Source: an uncultured Bacteroides sp.
GTDB lineage: Bacteria > Bacteroidota > Bacteroidia > Bacteroidales > Bacteroidaceae
Direction of reading: 5' to 3'
Length of the DNA stretch: 64,000 bases
NCBI GenBank assembly: GCA_900544675.1
Contig: UQVZ01000010.1
Coordinates: 1-64,000, forward strand
In this document: piece after piece, positions 14,682 through 24,131 of the stretch
Position numbering within the stretch: the first letter of the stretch is position 1
Layout of the letters: every line of letters starts with the position of its first letter
Translations under genes and position numbers: made by a program
Notes under the pieces: generated by a model
The model's input: the letters and a program-made list of their open reading frames with translations, nothing else
What the model was told of the DNA's origin: nothing
Database searches by the model: none

Positions 14682-16610
14682 TCATTTATGCAATACGACC
14701 CGTTTGATGGTGCCGTCTTCGTTGAATTCCAGGCGGTCGATGCATACCTCGCGGTGTACGCCCGGACCTTTGTCTTTATCTATGTAATTCTTATTGATAC
14801 GGTGGTATACGATGTACCATTCATCAGTACCTGGTTTGCGTACTACGGAATTATGAGCCGGTCCGTAAATCTCTTTTGACGGATCCTGAATAGTGACAAT
14901 CGGGTCTTTGGCTACTTGGATAGGACCCAGCGGAGAATCCGACGTGCCGTATGCCACGTGGTAATTGGGTGAACCGGTATCGTCTACCGACCAAAGGAAA
15001 TAATAGATGCCCTTGCGATAGAACACGTACGGGGCTTCGCGATAGGCATAATCCTTCAGCGAACCGCCCTTCGGGGTCAGAACCCGGATAGTCTCTTTCT
15101 TGACCGATACCATGTCGCTGTTCAATTCGGCTCCTGCCATGTATCCGTTGCCCCAATATAAATAAGGTGTACCGGTCATCGGGTCGGTAAACACATCCAC
15201 GTCTATCTGTTGGCCATTTCCTGTAGGTGATTCAGTAATGAGAGGTTGTCCCATATCCTTAAATGGGCCTGTAGGCGAATCGGCTATGGCTACCCCGATT
15301 TGTTTGCCCGAATTATCGTTCGGGTTTCCGTTGTAATAGAAAAAGTATTTGTATTTTCCGTCAATCAGTTTTTCTTCGATGGCGGGTGCCCAGGCATTTC
15401 CATTAGCCCAAGGAACTTGCGGAGAACGTAAGTCGAGGATGACGCCTTCGTAAGTCCAATCTTTCAGGTCGGGCGAAGAATAGGCGGTGAAATACCACCC
15501 TCCCCATCCCGGTTGGCCGTCGGTAGTAGAGTAGATGTAGTATTTATCTGTCTTTTTCGAATAAAGGATCTCAGGGTCGGCATGGAAGCCAGGGATAGCA
15601 GGATTCTGTGGTAATTCACCAAGACCTTCTGGTTTTCCCCATTTGTCGGTAACCCGTTTCAATTCGGCACGGGTGATAGGGATGACTGTACCATGACGCG
15701 GATGGAAATCCATGCTGATAGCGTGGTCAATCACCTTGAAATGTTCCAGGTCGGTAGTTTCCGTAAACTGGTATTTGCCTTTCATGTAAACGTCGTACAT
15801 CAGGATGTATTTGTCCTCGCCTATCAGCTTGAAAGTGCCTGCGCCTTCTACGGCTTCTTTGGTCTGCTGTTTATAGTCGGGACTTTCCGTCCATTTGCCC
15901 GAGGTAAGCGAACGGGTAGTGGCAACTTTGATGCCGTTGCCATGACCTTCCGTTTTATAGAACAGGTGATAAACGCCGTCTTTGTACACGATATCACCGT
16001 CGATGCACGATTTTTTGTCGGCAGGAACGAACAGCGGCTTCGGTTCTCCTGTCAGGTCGGTAAAGTCATCGTTGGCATACGCATAGTAGATGACGTCAGG
16101 ACCTCCGTCGTATTGCATCGACCAATACACCATGTATTTCCCGGCTTCTTTATCGAAGACGGTTTGGGGTGCCCATACGCGTTTCAGCTTTTCCTGTCCC
16201 TGATAACGCTTTTGCATATTAATAATGGAGTGGGTCCAGTTTACCAGGTCATTCGATTTCAGCATGACCAGGGCACGGTTGGAGTCCCAGCCGTTATCGG
16301 ATACCATATCGGTCAGCACCATATAAAAAGTGGTGCCGTCTTCGCCTCGCAGGATGTGCGGGTCGCGCACGCCTCCGGTCGAACTGATGACTTTCGAGTC
16401 GAGCACAGGCTTGTTGTCGTTCAGCGCCCAGTAAGTGTATCCGTCTGTGCTGACGGCAAAACATACGGCTTCTTCACTGATGTGGTTTCCGGTGAAATAG
16501 GTGAAAAGATAACCTGCATAGTCCTTTTCTTCCACCAAAGACGCTCGCGTCACCGAAGTGGTGAGTAAGAAAAAAGCGAGCAAAGTCAGAATACGGTTTT
16601 TGTAATTCAT
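14682..16610 (-). CDS. Exported glycoside hydrolase with two GH43-like propellers
   Basis: The 642-residue protein has a signal peptide (~1-23) and two five-bladed-propeller regions. The first (~25-300) has GGVRDPHILR and VEGAGTFKL. The second (~335-640) has the GH43 residues in order: Asp in HADPEI (~345), Asp in IDVDVF (~471) and Glu in YREAPYVF (~525). GH43 enzymes usually remove arabinose or xylose from plant polysaccharides. The second domain looks catalytically complete. The first may be active or only substrate-binding. It is divergent from the GH35 gene, and the two may act on the same glycan. Confidence 0.85.
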   Translation of the reverse strand: MNYKNRILTLLAFFLLTTSVTRASLVEEKDYAGYLFTYFTGNHISEEAVCFAVSTDGYTYWALNDNKPVLDSKVISSTGGVRDPHILRGEDGTTFYMVLTDMVSDNGWDSNRALVMLKSNDLVNWTHSIINMQKRYQGQEKLKRVWAPQTVFDKEAGKYMVYWSMQYDGGPDVIYYAYANDDFTDLTGEPKPLFVPADKKSCIDGDIVYKDGVYHLFYKTEGHGNGIKVATTRSLTSGKWTESPDYKQQTKEAVEGAGTFKLIGEDKYILMYDVYMKGKYQFTETTDLEHFKVIDHAISMDFHPRHGTVIPITRAELKRVTDKWGKPEGLGELPQNPAIPGFHADPEILYSKKTDKYYIYSTTDGQPGWGGWYFTAYSSPDLKDWTYEGVILDLRSPQVPWANGNAWAPAIEEKLIDGKYKYFFYYNGNPNDNSGKQIGVAIADSPTGPFKDMGQPLITESPTGNGQQIDVDVFTDPMTGTPYLYWGNGYMAGAELNSDMVSVKKETIRVLTPKGGSLKDYAYREAPYVFYRKGIYYFLWSVDDTGSPNYHVAYGTSDSPLGPIQVAKDPIVTIQDPSKEIYGPAHNSVVRKPGTDEWYIVYHRINKNYIDKDKGPGVHREVCIDRLEFNEDGTIKRVVLHK

Positions 16611-16656
16611 GGTTTTTAGGTTTATAAATTAAGTTGTATCATCCGGCTTTTCATAA

Positions 16657-16664
16657 CAAAGATA
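16657..16664 (-). promoter_or_regulatory. -7 promoter element of the GH43 gene
   Basis: TATCTTTG on the minus strand matches TAnnTTTG, 47 bp before the start codon. No -33 TTTG at normal spacing was seen. Confidence 0.5.
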
Positions 16665-16762
16665 AATCTTTCTGCGTTACGATGTATATCTTTATCGGCT
16701 TTTGACCGTTTTGTAACCCTAATTTGATTGATTATTCCCTATTCGGACGATTCTATTTTCGC

Positions 16763-16770
16763 TATCTTTG
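16763..16770 (+). promoter_or_regulatory. -7 promoter element of the GH35 gene
   Basis: TATCTTTG matches TAnnTTTG, 52 bp before the ATG. The -33 position has only a weak match (TTCG at 16742, 17 bp away). Confidence 0.5.
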
Positions 16771-16822
16771 TACAGTAATCAAGATATGATGTAAATAATT
16801 TGTTAACTTAAAAAAGAATCGT

Positions 16823-19177
16823 ATGAATAAATGGGCAACTATTGGCGTATCGCTTTTACTTTCATGGGGAGCGATGGCTGGATTCCAGTCGTGTACGCCG
16901 AAAGCCGAAAGCGGTACGTTCGAGGCTGGAAAAGGAACCTTTCTTCTTAATGGCGAGCCTTTTGTCGTGAAGGCTGCCGAATTGCATTATCCCCGTATTC
17001 CCCGTGCTTATTGGGAGCATCGCATCAAGCAGTGCAAGGCGTTAGGGATGAATACCATCTGTCTGTATGTTTTTTGGAACTTCCATGAAGAAAAACCGGG
17101 TCAGTTTGATTTTACTGGTCAGAAAGATTTAGCAGAGTTTTGTCGTCTTTGTCAGAAAAATGATATGTATGTCATCCTTCGTCCCGGACCGTATGTATGT
17201 GCCGAGTGGGAGATGGGCGGACTGCCTTGGTGGTTGCTGAAGAAAAAAGATATCCGCTTGCGTGAAGACGACCCTTACTTTCTGGAGCGTGTGGCTATCT
17301 TCGAGAAGGAAGTGGCAAAACAGGTGGCTGGACTGACTATCCAAAAGGGTGGTCCTATTATTATGGTACAGGTGGAGAATGAGTATGGCTCGTATGGCGA
17401 AAGCAAGGAATATGTGGCGAAGATACGCGACATCGTGCGTGAGAACTATGGAGATGTGACATTGTTCCAATGCGACTGGTCATCCAATTTCCAGTTGAAC
17501 GCGCTCGATGACCTGATATGGACCATGAACTTTGGCACCGGAGCGAACATTGACGAACAGTTTGCCCCCTTGAAAAAGGTGCGTCCCGACAGCCCGTTAA
17601 TGTGCAGCGAGTTTTGGAGCGGCTGGTTCGACAAGTGGGGAGCCAATCACGAGACCCGTCCGGCTGCCGACATGATAGCAGGTATCGATGAAATGCTTTC
17701 GAAGAACATTTCGTTTAGTTTGTATATGACTCATGGAGGCACCAACTGGGGACATTGGGCAGGAGCCAACTCTCCGGGCTTTGCGCCGGACGTGACTTCG
17801 TATGACTATGATGCACCTATCAGCGAGTCGGGCAAGACCACTCCGAAGTATTGGGAACTGCGGAAGGCATTAGAGAAATACATGGACGGCAAGAAGCAGG
17901 CAAAGGTGCCCGATGAGATTCCGACTGTCAGTGTGCCTGCTTTCCAGTTTACAGAAGTGGCTCCCTTGTTTGCCAATTTGCCTGAACCCAGACAGGATGA
18001 CACCATCCGTACGATGGAAGAATACGACCAAGGTTTCGGGAGCATCCTTTACCGTACCAACCTGCCTAAAATCAGCAATACGGCAACGCTTACTGTAACC
18101 GAAGCTCACGATTATGCGCAAATTTTTGTAGATGGTAAATATATAGGTAAGCTGGACCGCCGCAATGGCGAGAAACAGCTTGACCTGCCTGCATGTGCCG
18201 AAGGGGCGCAACTGGATATCCTGGTAGAAGCTATGGGCCGTATCAATTTCGGACGCGCCATCAAAGACTTCAAGGGCATTACCGAAAAGGTAGAACTGAA
18301 GCAGGCAGGGCGTACCACCGAGCTGAAAGGCTGGACCGTTTATAACCTGGAAGACCGTTACGACTTTTATACGGGGCTGAAGTTCGAACCGCTGAAGTCC
18401 GTTACAGACAAAAAGGGGCAACGTGTGCCGGGCTGTTACCGTGCTACATTTAATATAGAGAAGACGGGCGATACGTTCCTGAACTTCGAGACATGGGGTA
18501 AAGGACTGGTCTACGTCAACGGATATGGCATAGGGCGCATTTGGGAAATCGGTCCCCAGCAGACGCTTTACGTGCCCGGATGCTGGCTGAAGGAAGGCGA
18601 GAACGAAATCCTGGTATTTGATATCGTCGGTCCGAAAGAAGCTCGCACGGAAGGTTTGGAAGAACCTATCCTGAACCAACTCTTGGTGAACAAGCCTTTG
18701 ACTCATCGTAATGAGGGAGAAAAGCTTAACCTGGCAGGCGAGAAAGCTGTGTTGAGCGGAAGCTTTAAGCCGGGCAACGGTTGGCAGGAAATGAAGTTTG
18801 GCAATCCGGTGACAGGACGTTACATCTGTTTGGAAGCCTTGAATGCATTGGATGGCAAAGCCTTGGCATGTATCGCTGAGATGTATGTGTTAGACGAAAA
18901 AGGGGAACGTTTATCGCGTGAACCGTGGATTGTAAAATATGCAGATAGCGAAGATGTGTCGAACGTCAACCGCTCGGCAGATAAAATATTTGACCTGCAA
19001 GAATCTACTTATTGGAGCACAACTGAAGGAAGTGCTTATCCGCATTCGGTTGTTATCGACTTAGGAGCCGAGCATACATTAAGTGGCATTCAGTATTTGC
19101 CACGTATGGAAAGCGGCGTGCCTGGCGGCATTAAAGACTTTAAAGTATATGTGAAAAAAGAGAATTTCAACTATTAG
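16823..19177 (+). CDS. GH35 beta-galactosidase, lipoprotein
   Basis: This enzyme should release terminal beta-galactose by a retaining mechanism. The signal peptide carries a lipobox (GFQSC, Cys ~24), so it is membrane-anchored. The GH35 barrel (~35-355) includes RPGPYVCAEWEMGGLPWWL, the acid/base Glu in QVENEYGSYG (~187) and the nucleophile Glu in CSEFWSGWFDKWG (~264). Galactose-binding-like beta domains follow (~400-600). A discoidin-type C-terminal module (~640-784) ends in a jelly-roll pattern. Its 784 residues are usual for Bacteroides GH35 enzymes. It is divergent from the GH43 gene. Confidence 0.93.
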   Translation: MNKWATIGVSLLLSWGAMAGFQSCTPKAESGTFEAGKGTFLLNGEPFVVKAAELHYPRIPRAYWEHRIKQCKALGMNTICLYVFWNFHEEKPGQFDFTGQKDLAEFCRLCQKNDMYVILRPGPYVCAEWEMGGLPWWLLKKKDIRLREDDPYFLERVAIFEKEVAKQVAGLTIQKGGPIIMVQVENEYGSYGESKEYVAKIRDIVRENYGDVTLFQCDWSSNFQLNALDDLIWTMNFGTGANIDEQFAPLKKVRPDSPLMCSEFWSGWFDKWGANHETRPAADMIAGIDEMLSKNISFSLYMTHGGTNWGHWAGANSPGFAPDVTSYDYDAPISESGKTTPKYWELRKALEKYMDGKKQAKVPDEIPTVSVPAFQFTEVAPLFANLPEPRQDDTIRTMEEYDQGFGSILYRTNLPKISNTATLTVTEAHDYAQIFVDGKYIGKLDRRNGEKQLDLPACAEGAQLDILVEAMGRINFGRAIKDFKGITEKVELKQAGRTTELKGWTVYNLEDRYDFYTGLKFEPLKSVTDKKGQRVPGCYRATFNIEKTGDTFLNFETWGKGLVYVNGYGIGRIWEIGPQQTLYVPGCWLKEGENEILVFDIVGPKEARTEGLEEPILNQLLVNKPLTHRNEGEKLNLAGEKAVLSGSFKPGNGWQEMKFGNPVTGRYICLEALNALDGKALACIAEMYVLDEKGERLSREPWIVKYADSEDVSNVNRSADKIFDLQESTYWSTTEGSAYPHSVVIDLGAEHTLSGIQYLPRMESGVPGGIKDFKVYVKKENFNY

Positions 19178-19357
19178 TAGATATAAGGTTTGTTTGTCTC
19201 TACCTCTGGTTGGGCATTTGGCAATTTGTTTGCCTGATGTTCCTTCCAGGGGTATTTTTTATTGACTTATTCTATGCTGTATAACATAAGTTATTGTAAT
19301 AGAAATGAAATAATGTCATTTTTTTGTGTTAAAGACGAAAAAAAAAAGATTTTTCAT

Positions 19358-19387
19358 TTTGGATTGTTTTTTTAATTACTAATTTTG
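19358..19387 (+). promoter_or_regulatory. Promoter of the glycogen gene cluster
   Basis: TTTG (19358-19361) and TAATTTTG (19380-19387) are separated by 18 bp, close to the normal spacing. Both lie in a very AT-rich stretch 55 bp before the debranching-enzyme start. Confidence 0.6.
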
Positions 19388-19441
19388 AGGTGTTAATGAA
19401 ATAACATTTTTTATGTAATTAATAACCTTAATATAACAGCT

Positions 19442-21385
19442 ATGAGTTATTTACGATTTGACAAGACGCTGATGACGAATTTGGAGGAATCACTGACCCG
19501 CGAAATCCTTCGGACAAATCGTTCAGGCGCATACCATTGCTCTACAATAGTAGACTGTAACACTCGCAAATACCATGGTTTATTAGTCATTCCTGTTCCG
19601 GAATTGGATGATGAAAACCATGTATTGCTATCTTCGCTCGATGAAACGGTTATCCAGCATGGAGCAGAGTTTAACTTAGGACTCCATAAATATCATGGAG
19701 ATACCTTTAGTCCACGGGGTCATAAGTATATCCGCGAGTTCGAGTGTGAGAAGGTTCCTACTACTATTTATAGAGTGGGAGGTGTAGTATTGAAAAAGGA
19801 AAAGTTGTTTGTCCATCATGAAAATCGAATTTTGATTCGTTACACATTGTTGGAAGCTCATTCCACAACCACACTTCGTTTGCGTCCGTTCCTTGCTTTC
19901 CGTAGTGTGCGTCAATACACACATGAAAATGCTCAGGCAAGCCGTAAGTATGATGCGGTAAAGAACGGAATCAAGACGTGTATGTATCCGGGTTATCCCG
20001 AACTGTTCATGCAGACTAATTGTGCGAATGAGTTCCATTTCCAGCCAGATTGGTATCGAGGAATCGAATATCCGAAAGAGCAGGAACGTGGATATGATTT
20101 CAATGAGGATTTGTATGTTCCGGGATATTTCGAGATGGAAATTAAAAAAGGAGAGCCGATTGTATTTTCTGGAGGCATTTCGGAAATTGAAACAGCTAAC
20201 CTGAATCAACTTTTCTCTGAAGAAGTAGACCGTCGTACGCCGAGAGACAATTTCAAACATTGTTTGATTAATGCAGCTCACCAGTTTCTGAACAAACAGG
20301 GGGATGAATATTATGTCCTTGCAGGTTATCCATGGTTTAAATGCCGTGCACGTGATATGTTTATTTCATTGCCAGGACTGATGCTTGCTGTAGGAGAGGT
20401 TGAGAAATTTGAAATGGTAATGGCTACGGCAACGAAAGCCGTTTACGAATTTATTAAAGGAGATCCCATTACACTGAAGGTTTATGAAATGGAACACCCT
20501 GATGTGTTAATGTGGGCTGTATGGACTATTCAGCAGTATGCAAAGATGGTATCACGCGAAGGTGCACGTGCTAAATACGGAACCTTGTTAAAAGATATCA
20601 TGACATTTTTGCTGGATGGTAAACATCCGAATTTGAAAGTTTGCGAAAATGGCTTGGTATATTCGGAAGGCAGGGATAAAGCTATCACTTGGATGAATGC
20701 TACGGTAAATGGACGTCCGGTTACTCCACGTACAGGATTTATTGTAGAATTTAATACGTTATGGTATAACGCGCTTATGTTTGTAAGCGAGTTGTTGCGC
20801 GAAGGAGGTGATAACGAATTTGCTGACCGCTTAAGCCAAGTAGCAGAAAAGACAGGACAATCCTTTGTTAGTACATTCTTGAATGAGTATGGTTACTTGC
20901 TTGATTATGTAGATGGTGACATGATGGATTGGAGCGTACGTCCGAACATGATTTTTGCAGCTGCGTTTGATTATTCTCCGTTAAGTGCCAAACAGAAGAA
21001 AGGTGTGGTAGATATCGTAACGAAGGAGTTGCTTACACCGAAAGGTCTTCGTTCGTTGAGTCCGAAGAGTGGCGGTTACAATCCTAATTATGTAGGTCCG
21101 CAGATACAACGTGACTATGCTTATCATCAGGGAACAGCATGGCCGTGGTTGGAAGGATTCTATCTCGAAGCTTATTTGCGTATTTATAAGCGTAGTGCTA
21201 TATCGTTCGTTGAACGGCAGATGATTAGTTATGAAGATGAAATGACTCTTCATTGTGTAGGCTGTATTCCGGAATTATTTGACGGTAATCCTCCATTCCG
21301 TGGACGTGGAGCTGTTTCATTTGCAATGAACGTAGCACAAATTTTGAGAACTTTAAATCTGTTAGAAAAATATGACAATCAGTAA
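19442..21385 (+). CDS. Glycogen debranching enzyme (amylo-alpha-1,6-glucosidase type)
   Basis: The product removes alpha-1,6 branches from glycogen-like glucan in the cytoplasm. Its 647 residues match the bacterial debranching type: an N-terminal beta domain (TNRSGAYHCSTIVDCNTRKYHGLLV) and a C-terminal (alpha/alpha)6 barrel from about residue 270. The barrel includes YPWFKCRARDMFISLPGL (~300) and QRDYAYHQGTAWPWLEGFY (~560). There is no signal peptide. It is first in a tight three-gene run with a GT4 transferase (15 bp gap) and a GH57 amylase. Confidence 0.9.
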   Translation: MSYLRFDKTLMTNLEESLTREILRTNRSGAYHCSTIVDCNTRKYHGLLVIPVPELDDENHVLLSSLDETVIQHGAEFNLGLHKYHGDTFSPRGHKYIREFECEKVPTTIYRVGGVVLKKEKLFVHHENRILIRYTLLEAHSTTTLRLRPFLAFRSVRQYTHENAQASRKYDAVKNGIKTCMYPGYPELFMQTNCANEFHFQPDWYRGIEYPKEQERGYDFNEDLYVPGYFEMEIKKGEPIVFSGGISEIETANLNQLFSEEVDRRTPRDNFKHCLINAAHQFLNKQGDEYYVLAGYPWFKCRARDMFISLPGLMLAVGEVEKFEMVMATATKAVYEFIKGDPITLKVYEMEHPDVLMWAVWTIQQYAKMVSREGARAKYGTLLKDIMTFLLDGKHPNLKVCENGLVYSEGRDKAITWMNATVNGRPVTPRTGFIVEFNTLWYNALMFVSELLREGGDNEFADRLSQVAEKTGQSFVSTFLNEYGYLLDYVDGDMMDWSVRPNMIFAAAFDYSPLSAKQKKGVVDIVTKELLTPKGLRSLSPKSGGYNPNYVGPQIQRDYAYHQGTAWPWLEGFYLEAYLRIYKRSAISFVERQMISYEDEMTLHCVGCIPELFDGNPPFRGRGAVSFAMNVAQILRTLNLLEKYDNQ

Positions 21386-21400
21386 AAGGGAGGAAATACT

Positions 21401-22672
21401 ATGAAAGTTTTAATGTTTGGATGGGAGTTTCCTCCCCATATCTTGGGAGGTTTGGGTACGGCCAGTTATGGTCTAACCAAAGGTCTGGCAGCTCAGTCGG
21501 ATATGCAGATTACTTTTTGCATTCCTAAACCATGGGGAGACGAAGACCAAAGCTTCATGAAAATTATCGGTATGAACAGTGTGCCTATCGTATGGCGTGA
21601 TGTTCAATGGGATTACGTAAAGAGCCGGGTAGGGAACTATATGGACCCACAATTGTATTACGACTTGCGTGACCACATTTATGCCGATTTCAATTATATG
21701 CATACCAATGATTTGGGATGCCTTGAGTTCTCCGGACGTTATCCGGATAATCTGCAGGAAGAGATAAACAATTATTCCATCGTAGCGGGTGTGGTTGCCC
21801 GTCAACAAGAATTTGATATCATTCACTCACATGATTGGTTGACTTATCCGGCAGGTATTCATGCTAAACAGGTATCAGGTAAACCGTTGGTTATCCATGT
21901 TCATGCTACTGATTTTGACCGTAGCCGTGGTAATGTGAATCCGACTGTTTATTCTATTGAAAAGAACGGTATGGACCATGCCGATTGTATCATGTGTGTG
22001 AGTGAACTGACACGACAGACGGTTATTCATAAATATTATCAGGATCCGCGTAAAGTCTTTACAGTTCATAATGCGGTAGCTCCGTTGTCGCAAGAAATTC
22101 AGGAGATTGTACCGCACAAGAATCCAAAAGAGAAAATCGTTACGTTCTTGGGACGTATCACTATGCAGAAAGGACCTGAATATTTCGTTGAAGCTGCTGC
22201 AATGGTATTAAAACGTGCACACCATGTACGTTTCGTCATGGCTGGTAGCGGTGATATGATGAATGCCATGATTCGTCTGGCTGCAGAAAGAGGCATTGCT
22301 GACCGTTTCCACTTCCCTGGATTTATGAAAGGAAAACAAGTGTACGAAGTTTTGAAAGCCAGTGATGTCTATATCATGCCTTCTGTTTCTGAACCGTTCG
22401 GTATCTCGCCGTTGGAAGCCATGCAATGTAGTGTTCCTACAATTATTTCCAAACAGTCGGGGTGTGCCGAGATTCTGAGCAAATGTATTAAGATAGACTA
22501 TTGGGATATTCACGCGATGGCAGATGCTATTCATGCTATTTGTACTTATCCTGCGCTGTATGAATACTTGCGCGATGAAGGTAAGAAAGAGGTAGATGGC
22601 ATCGTATGGGAAAAAGTCGGAGTGTTAATCCGCAGTTTATATGAACAGACTTTAAAAAATTATGGTAAATAA
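21401..22672 (+). CDS. GT4-family glycosyltransferase, probable glucan synthase
   Basis: A GT-B fold enzyme of 423 residues. The N-terminal domain begins MFGWEFPPHILGGLG, with the Gly-rich loop seen in glycogen-synthase-like proteins. The C-terminal domain has the sugar-nucleotide site EPFGISPLEAMQCSVPTI (~330) with the two Glu residues seven apart. Its place between a debranching enzyme and a GH57 amylase argues for making or extending alpha-1,4-glucan, in place of a classical glgA. Substrate and donor are inferred. No signal peptide is present, so it is cytoplasmic. Confidence 0.85.
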   Translation: MKVLMFGWEFPPHILGGLGTASYGLTKGLAAQSDMQITFCIPKPWGDEDQSFMKIIGMNSVPIVWRDVQWDYVKSRVGNYMDPQLYYDLRDHIYADFNYMHTNDLGCLEFSGRYPDNLQEEINNYSIVAGVVARQQEFDIIHSHDWLTYPAGIHAKQVSGKPLVIHVHATDFDRSRGNVNPTVYSIEKNGMDHADCIMCVSELTRQTVIHKYYQDPRKVFTVHNAVAPLSQEIQEIVPHKNPKEKIVTFLGRITMQKGPEYFVEAAAMVLKRAHHVRFVMAGSGDMMNAMIRLAAERGIADRFHFPGFMKGKQVYEVLKASDVYIMPSVSEPFGISPLEAMQCSVPTIISKQSGCAEILSKCIKIDYWDIHAMADAIHAICTYPALYEYLRDEGKKEVDGIVWEKVGVLIRSLYEQTLKNYGK

Positions 22673-22690
22673 CATTATACTCAAATTGAT

Positions 22691-24058
22691 ATGAAAACAA
22701 TCTGTCTTTACTTTGAAATACATCAGATCATCCATCTGAAACGTTATCGTTTCTTTGAAATTGGTACGGATCATTACTATTATGATGATTATGCCAACGA
22801 ACAAAGCATTAATGATGTAGCTGAACGTTCGTACATCCCGGCATTGACTACTTTAATTGAAATGGTGAAGAACAGCGACGGTGCGTTTAAGGTCGCTCTC
22901 TCTATATCAGGTGTTGCGCTTGAACAATTGGAAATGCATGCTCCTGCTGTCATCGAACTGTTGCAGGAATTGAATGCTACCGGTTGCTGTGAATTTATTT
23001 GTGAACCTTATTCTCATGGTCTGTCTTCATTGGCAAATGAAGAATGCTTCCGCGAAGAAGTAGAAGTGATGCGTAAGAAAATCAAAGATTACTTTGGACA
23101 AGAGCCGAAAGTATTCCGTAATTCCAGCTTGATTTATGATAATGAAATCGGTGGTATTGTTGCCAGCATGGGATTCAAAGGACAATTGATAGAAGGTGCT
23201 AAGCATGTATTGGGATGGAAGAGCCCGCACTACTTGTATCATTGTACAGAAAATCCGAGTTTGAAATTGTTGATGCGTGACTTCAAGCTTTCTGATGATA
23301 TCAGTTTACGTTTCTCTAATTCGGAATGGAGTGAATATCCGTTGTTTGCAGATACATATATTGATTGGATTGCTGCTTTGCCTGAAAACGAACAAGTTAT
23401 CAATATCTTTATGGAACTTTCAGCTTTGGGTATTTCCCAGCCGTTGTCTTCCAATATTTTGGAATTCCTGAAAGCGTTGCCGGCTTGTGCTAAACAGAAA
23501 GGCATTACATTCTCTACTCCGACAGAAATCGTTACGAAGCTGAAATCGGTAGATATGATGGATGTACCTTATCCGATGTCTTGGTCTGATGAAGAAAGAG
23601 ATATCAGCCCATGGTTGGGTAATGTGTTGCAGCGTGAAGCTTTCAACAAATTGTATAGTGTAGCCGAACGTGTACATCTGTGCAATGACCGTCGTATCAA
23701 GCAAGACTGGTATTATTTGCAGGCAAGCAATAACTTCCGTTTCATGACAACGAAAGATACCGGTGTAGGTCTTGACAGGGGTATTTATGATTCACCATAC
23801 GATGCGTTTACAAATTACATGAATATCTTGGGCGACTTCCTGGCACGTGTCAACTCGTTGTATCCAGCTGATATGGATAACGAAGAGTTGGGCTCTTTGT
23901 TGACCACCATCAAGAATCAAGGCGAGGAATTGGTTCAGTTGAATGATGAAGTTACTAAGTTGCAGTCGGAATTGAAGAAAGCTGAAGGTAAAAAACCGGC
24001 AGCTGCAAAGAAGACCACTACAGCAACTAAGAAGACAACTCCTAAGAAAGAAAAATAA
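22691..24058 (+). CDS. GH57-family alpha-amylase/glucanotransferase
   Basis: The protein begins CLYFEIHQIIHLKRYRFF, the GH57 first conserved region with its paired His. It has CEFICEPYSHGLSSL (~100) with the expected Glu and further GH57 blocks up to ~300. It should act on cytoplasmic alpha-glucan made or trimmed by the two genes upstream. After the catalytic part there is a coiled-coil segment (~395-430). The ~24-residue tail is made almost only of Lys, Ala, Pro and Thr, and its use is unknown. The 19-bp gap to the GT4 gene supports one operon. Confidence 0.85.
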   Translation: MKTICLYFEIHQIIHLKRYRFFEIGTDHYYYDDYANEQSINDVAERSYIPALTTLIEMVKNSDGAFKVALSISGVALEQLEMHAPAVIELLQELNATGCCEFICEPYSHGLSSLANEECFREEVEVMRKKIKDYFGQEPKVFRNSSLIYDNEIGGIVASMGFKGQLIEGAKHVLGWKSPHYLYHCTENPSLKLLMRDFKLSDDISLRFSNSEWSEYPLFADTYIDWIAALPENEQVINIFMELSALGISQPLSSNILEFLKALPACAKQKGITFSTPTEIVTKLKSVDMMDVPYPMSWSDEERDISPWLGNVLQREAFNKLYSVAERVHLCNDRRIKQDWYYLQASNNFRFMTTKDTGVGLDRGIYDSPYDAFTNYMNILGDFLARVNSLYPADMDNEELGSLLTTIKNQGEELVQLNDEVTKLQSELKKAEGKKPAAAKKTTTATKKTTPKKEK

Positions 24059-24071
24059 TCAATCATTTCTC

Positions 24072-24122
24072 AAGAATCAGAAAAGCTCGGTTTCCTAAAG
24101 AGACCGAGCTTTTCTGATTCTT
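24072..24122. terminator. Strong bidirectional terminator, glycogen cluster and CDF gene
   Basis: The 20-bp arms at 24072-24091 and 24103-24122 are perfectly complementary, with A-rich and T-rich flanks suitable for both converging transcripts. Confidence 0.85.
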
Positions 24123-24131
24123 ATCGATTAC

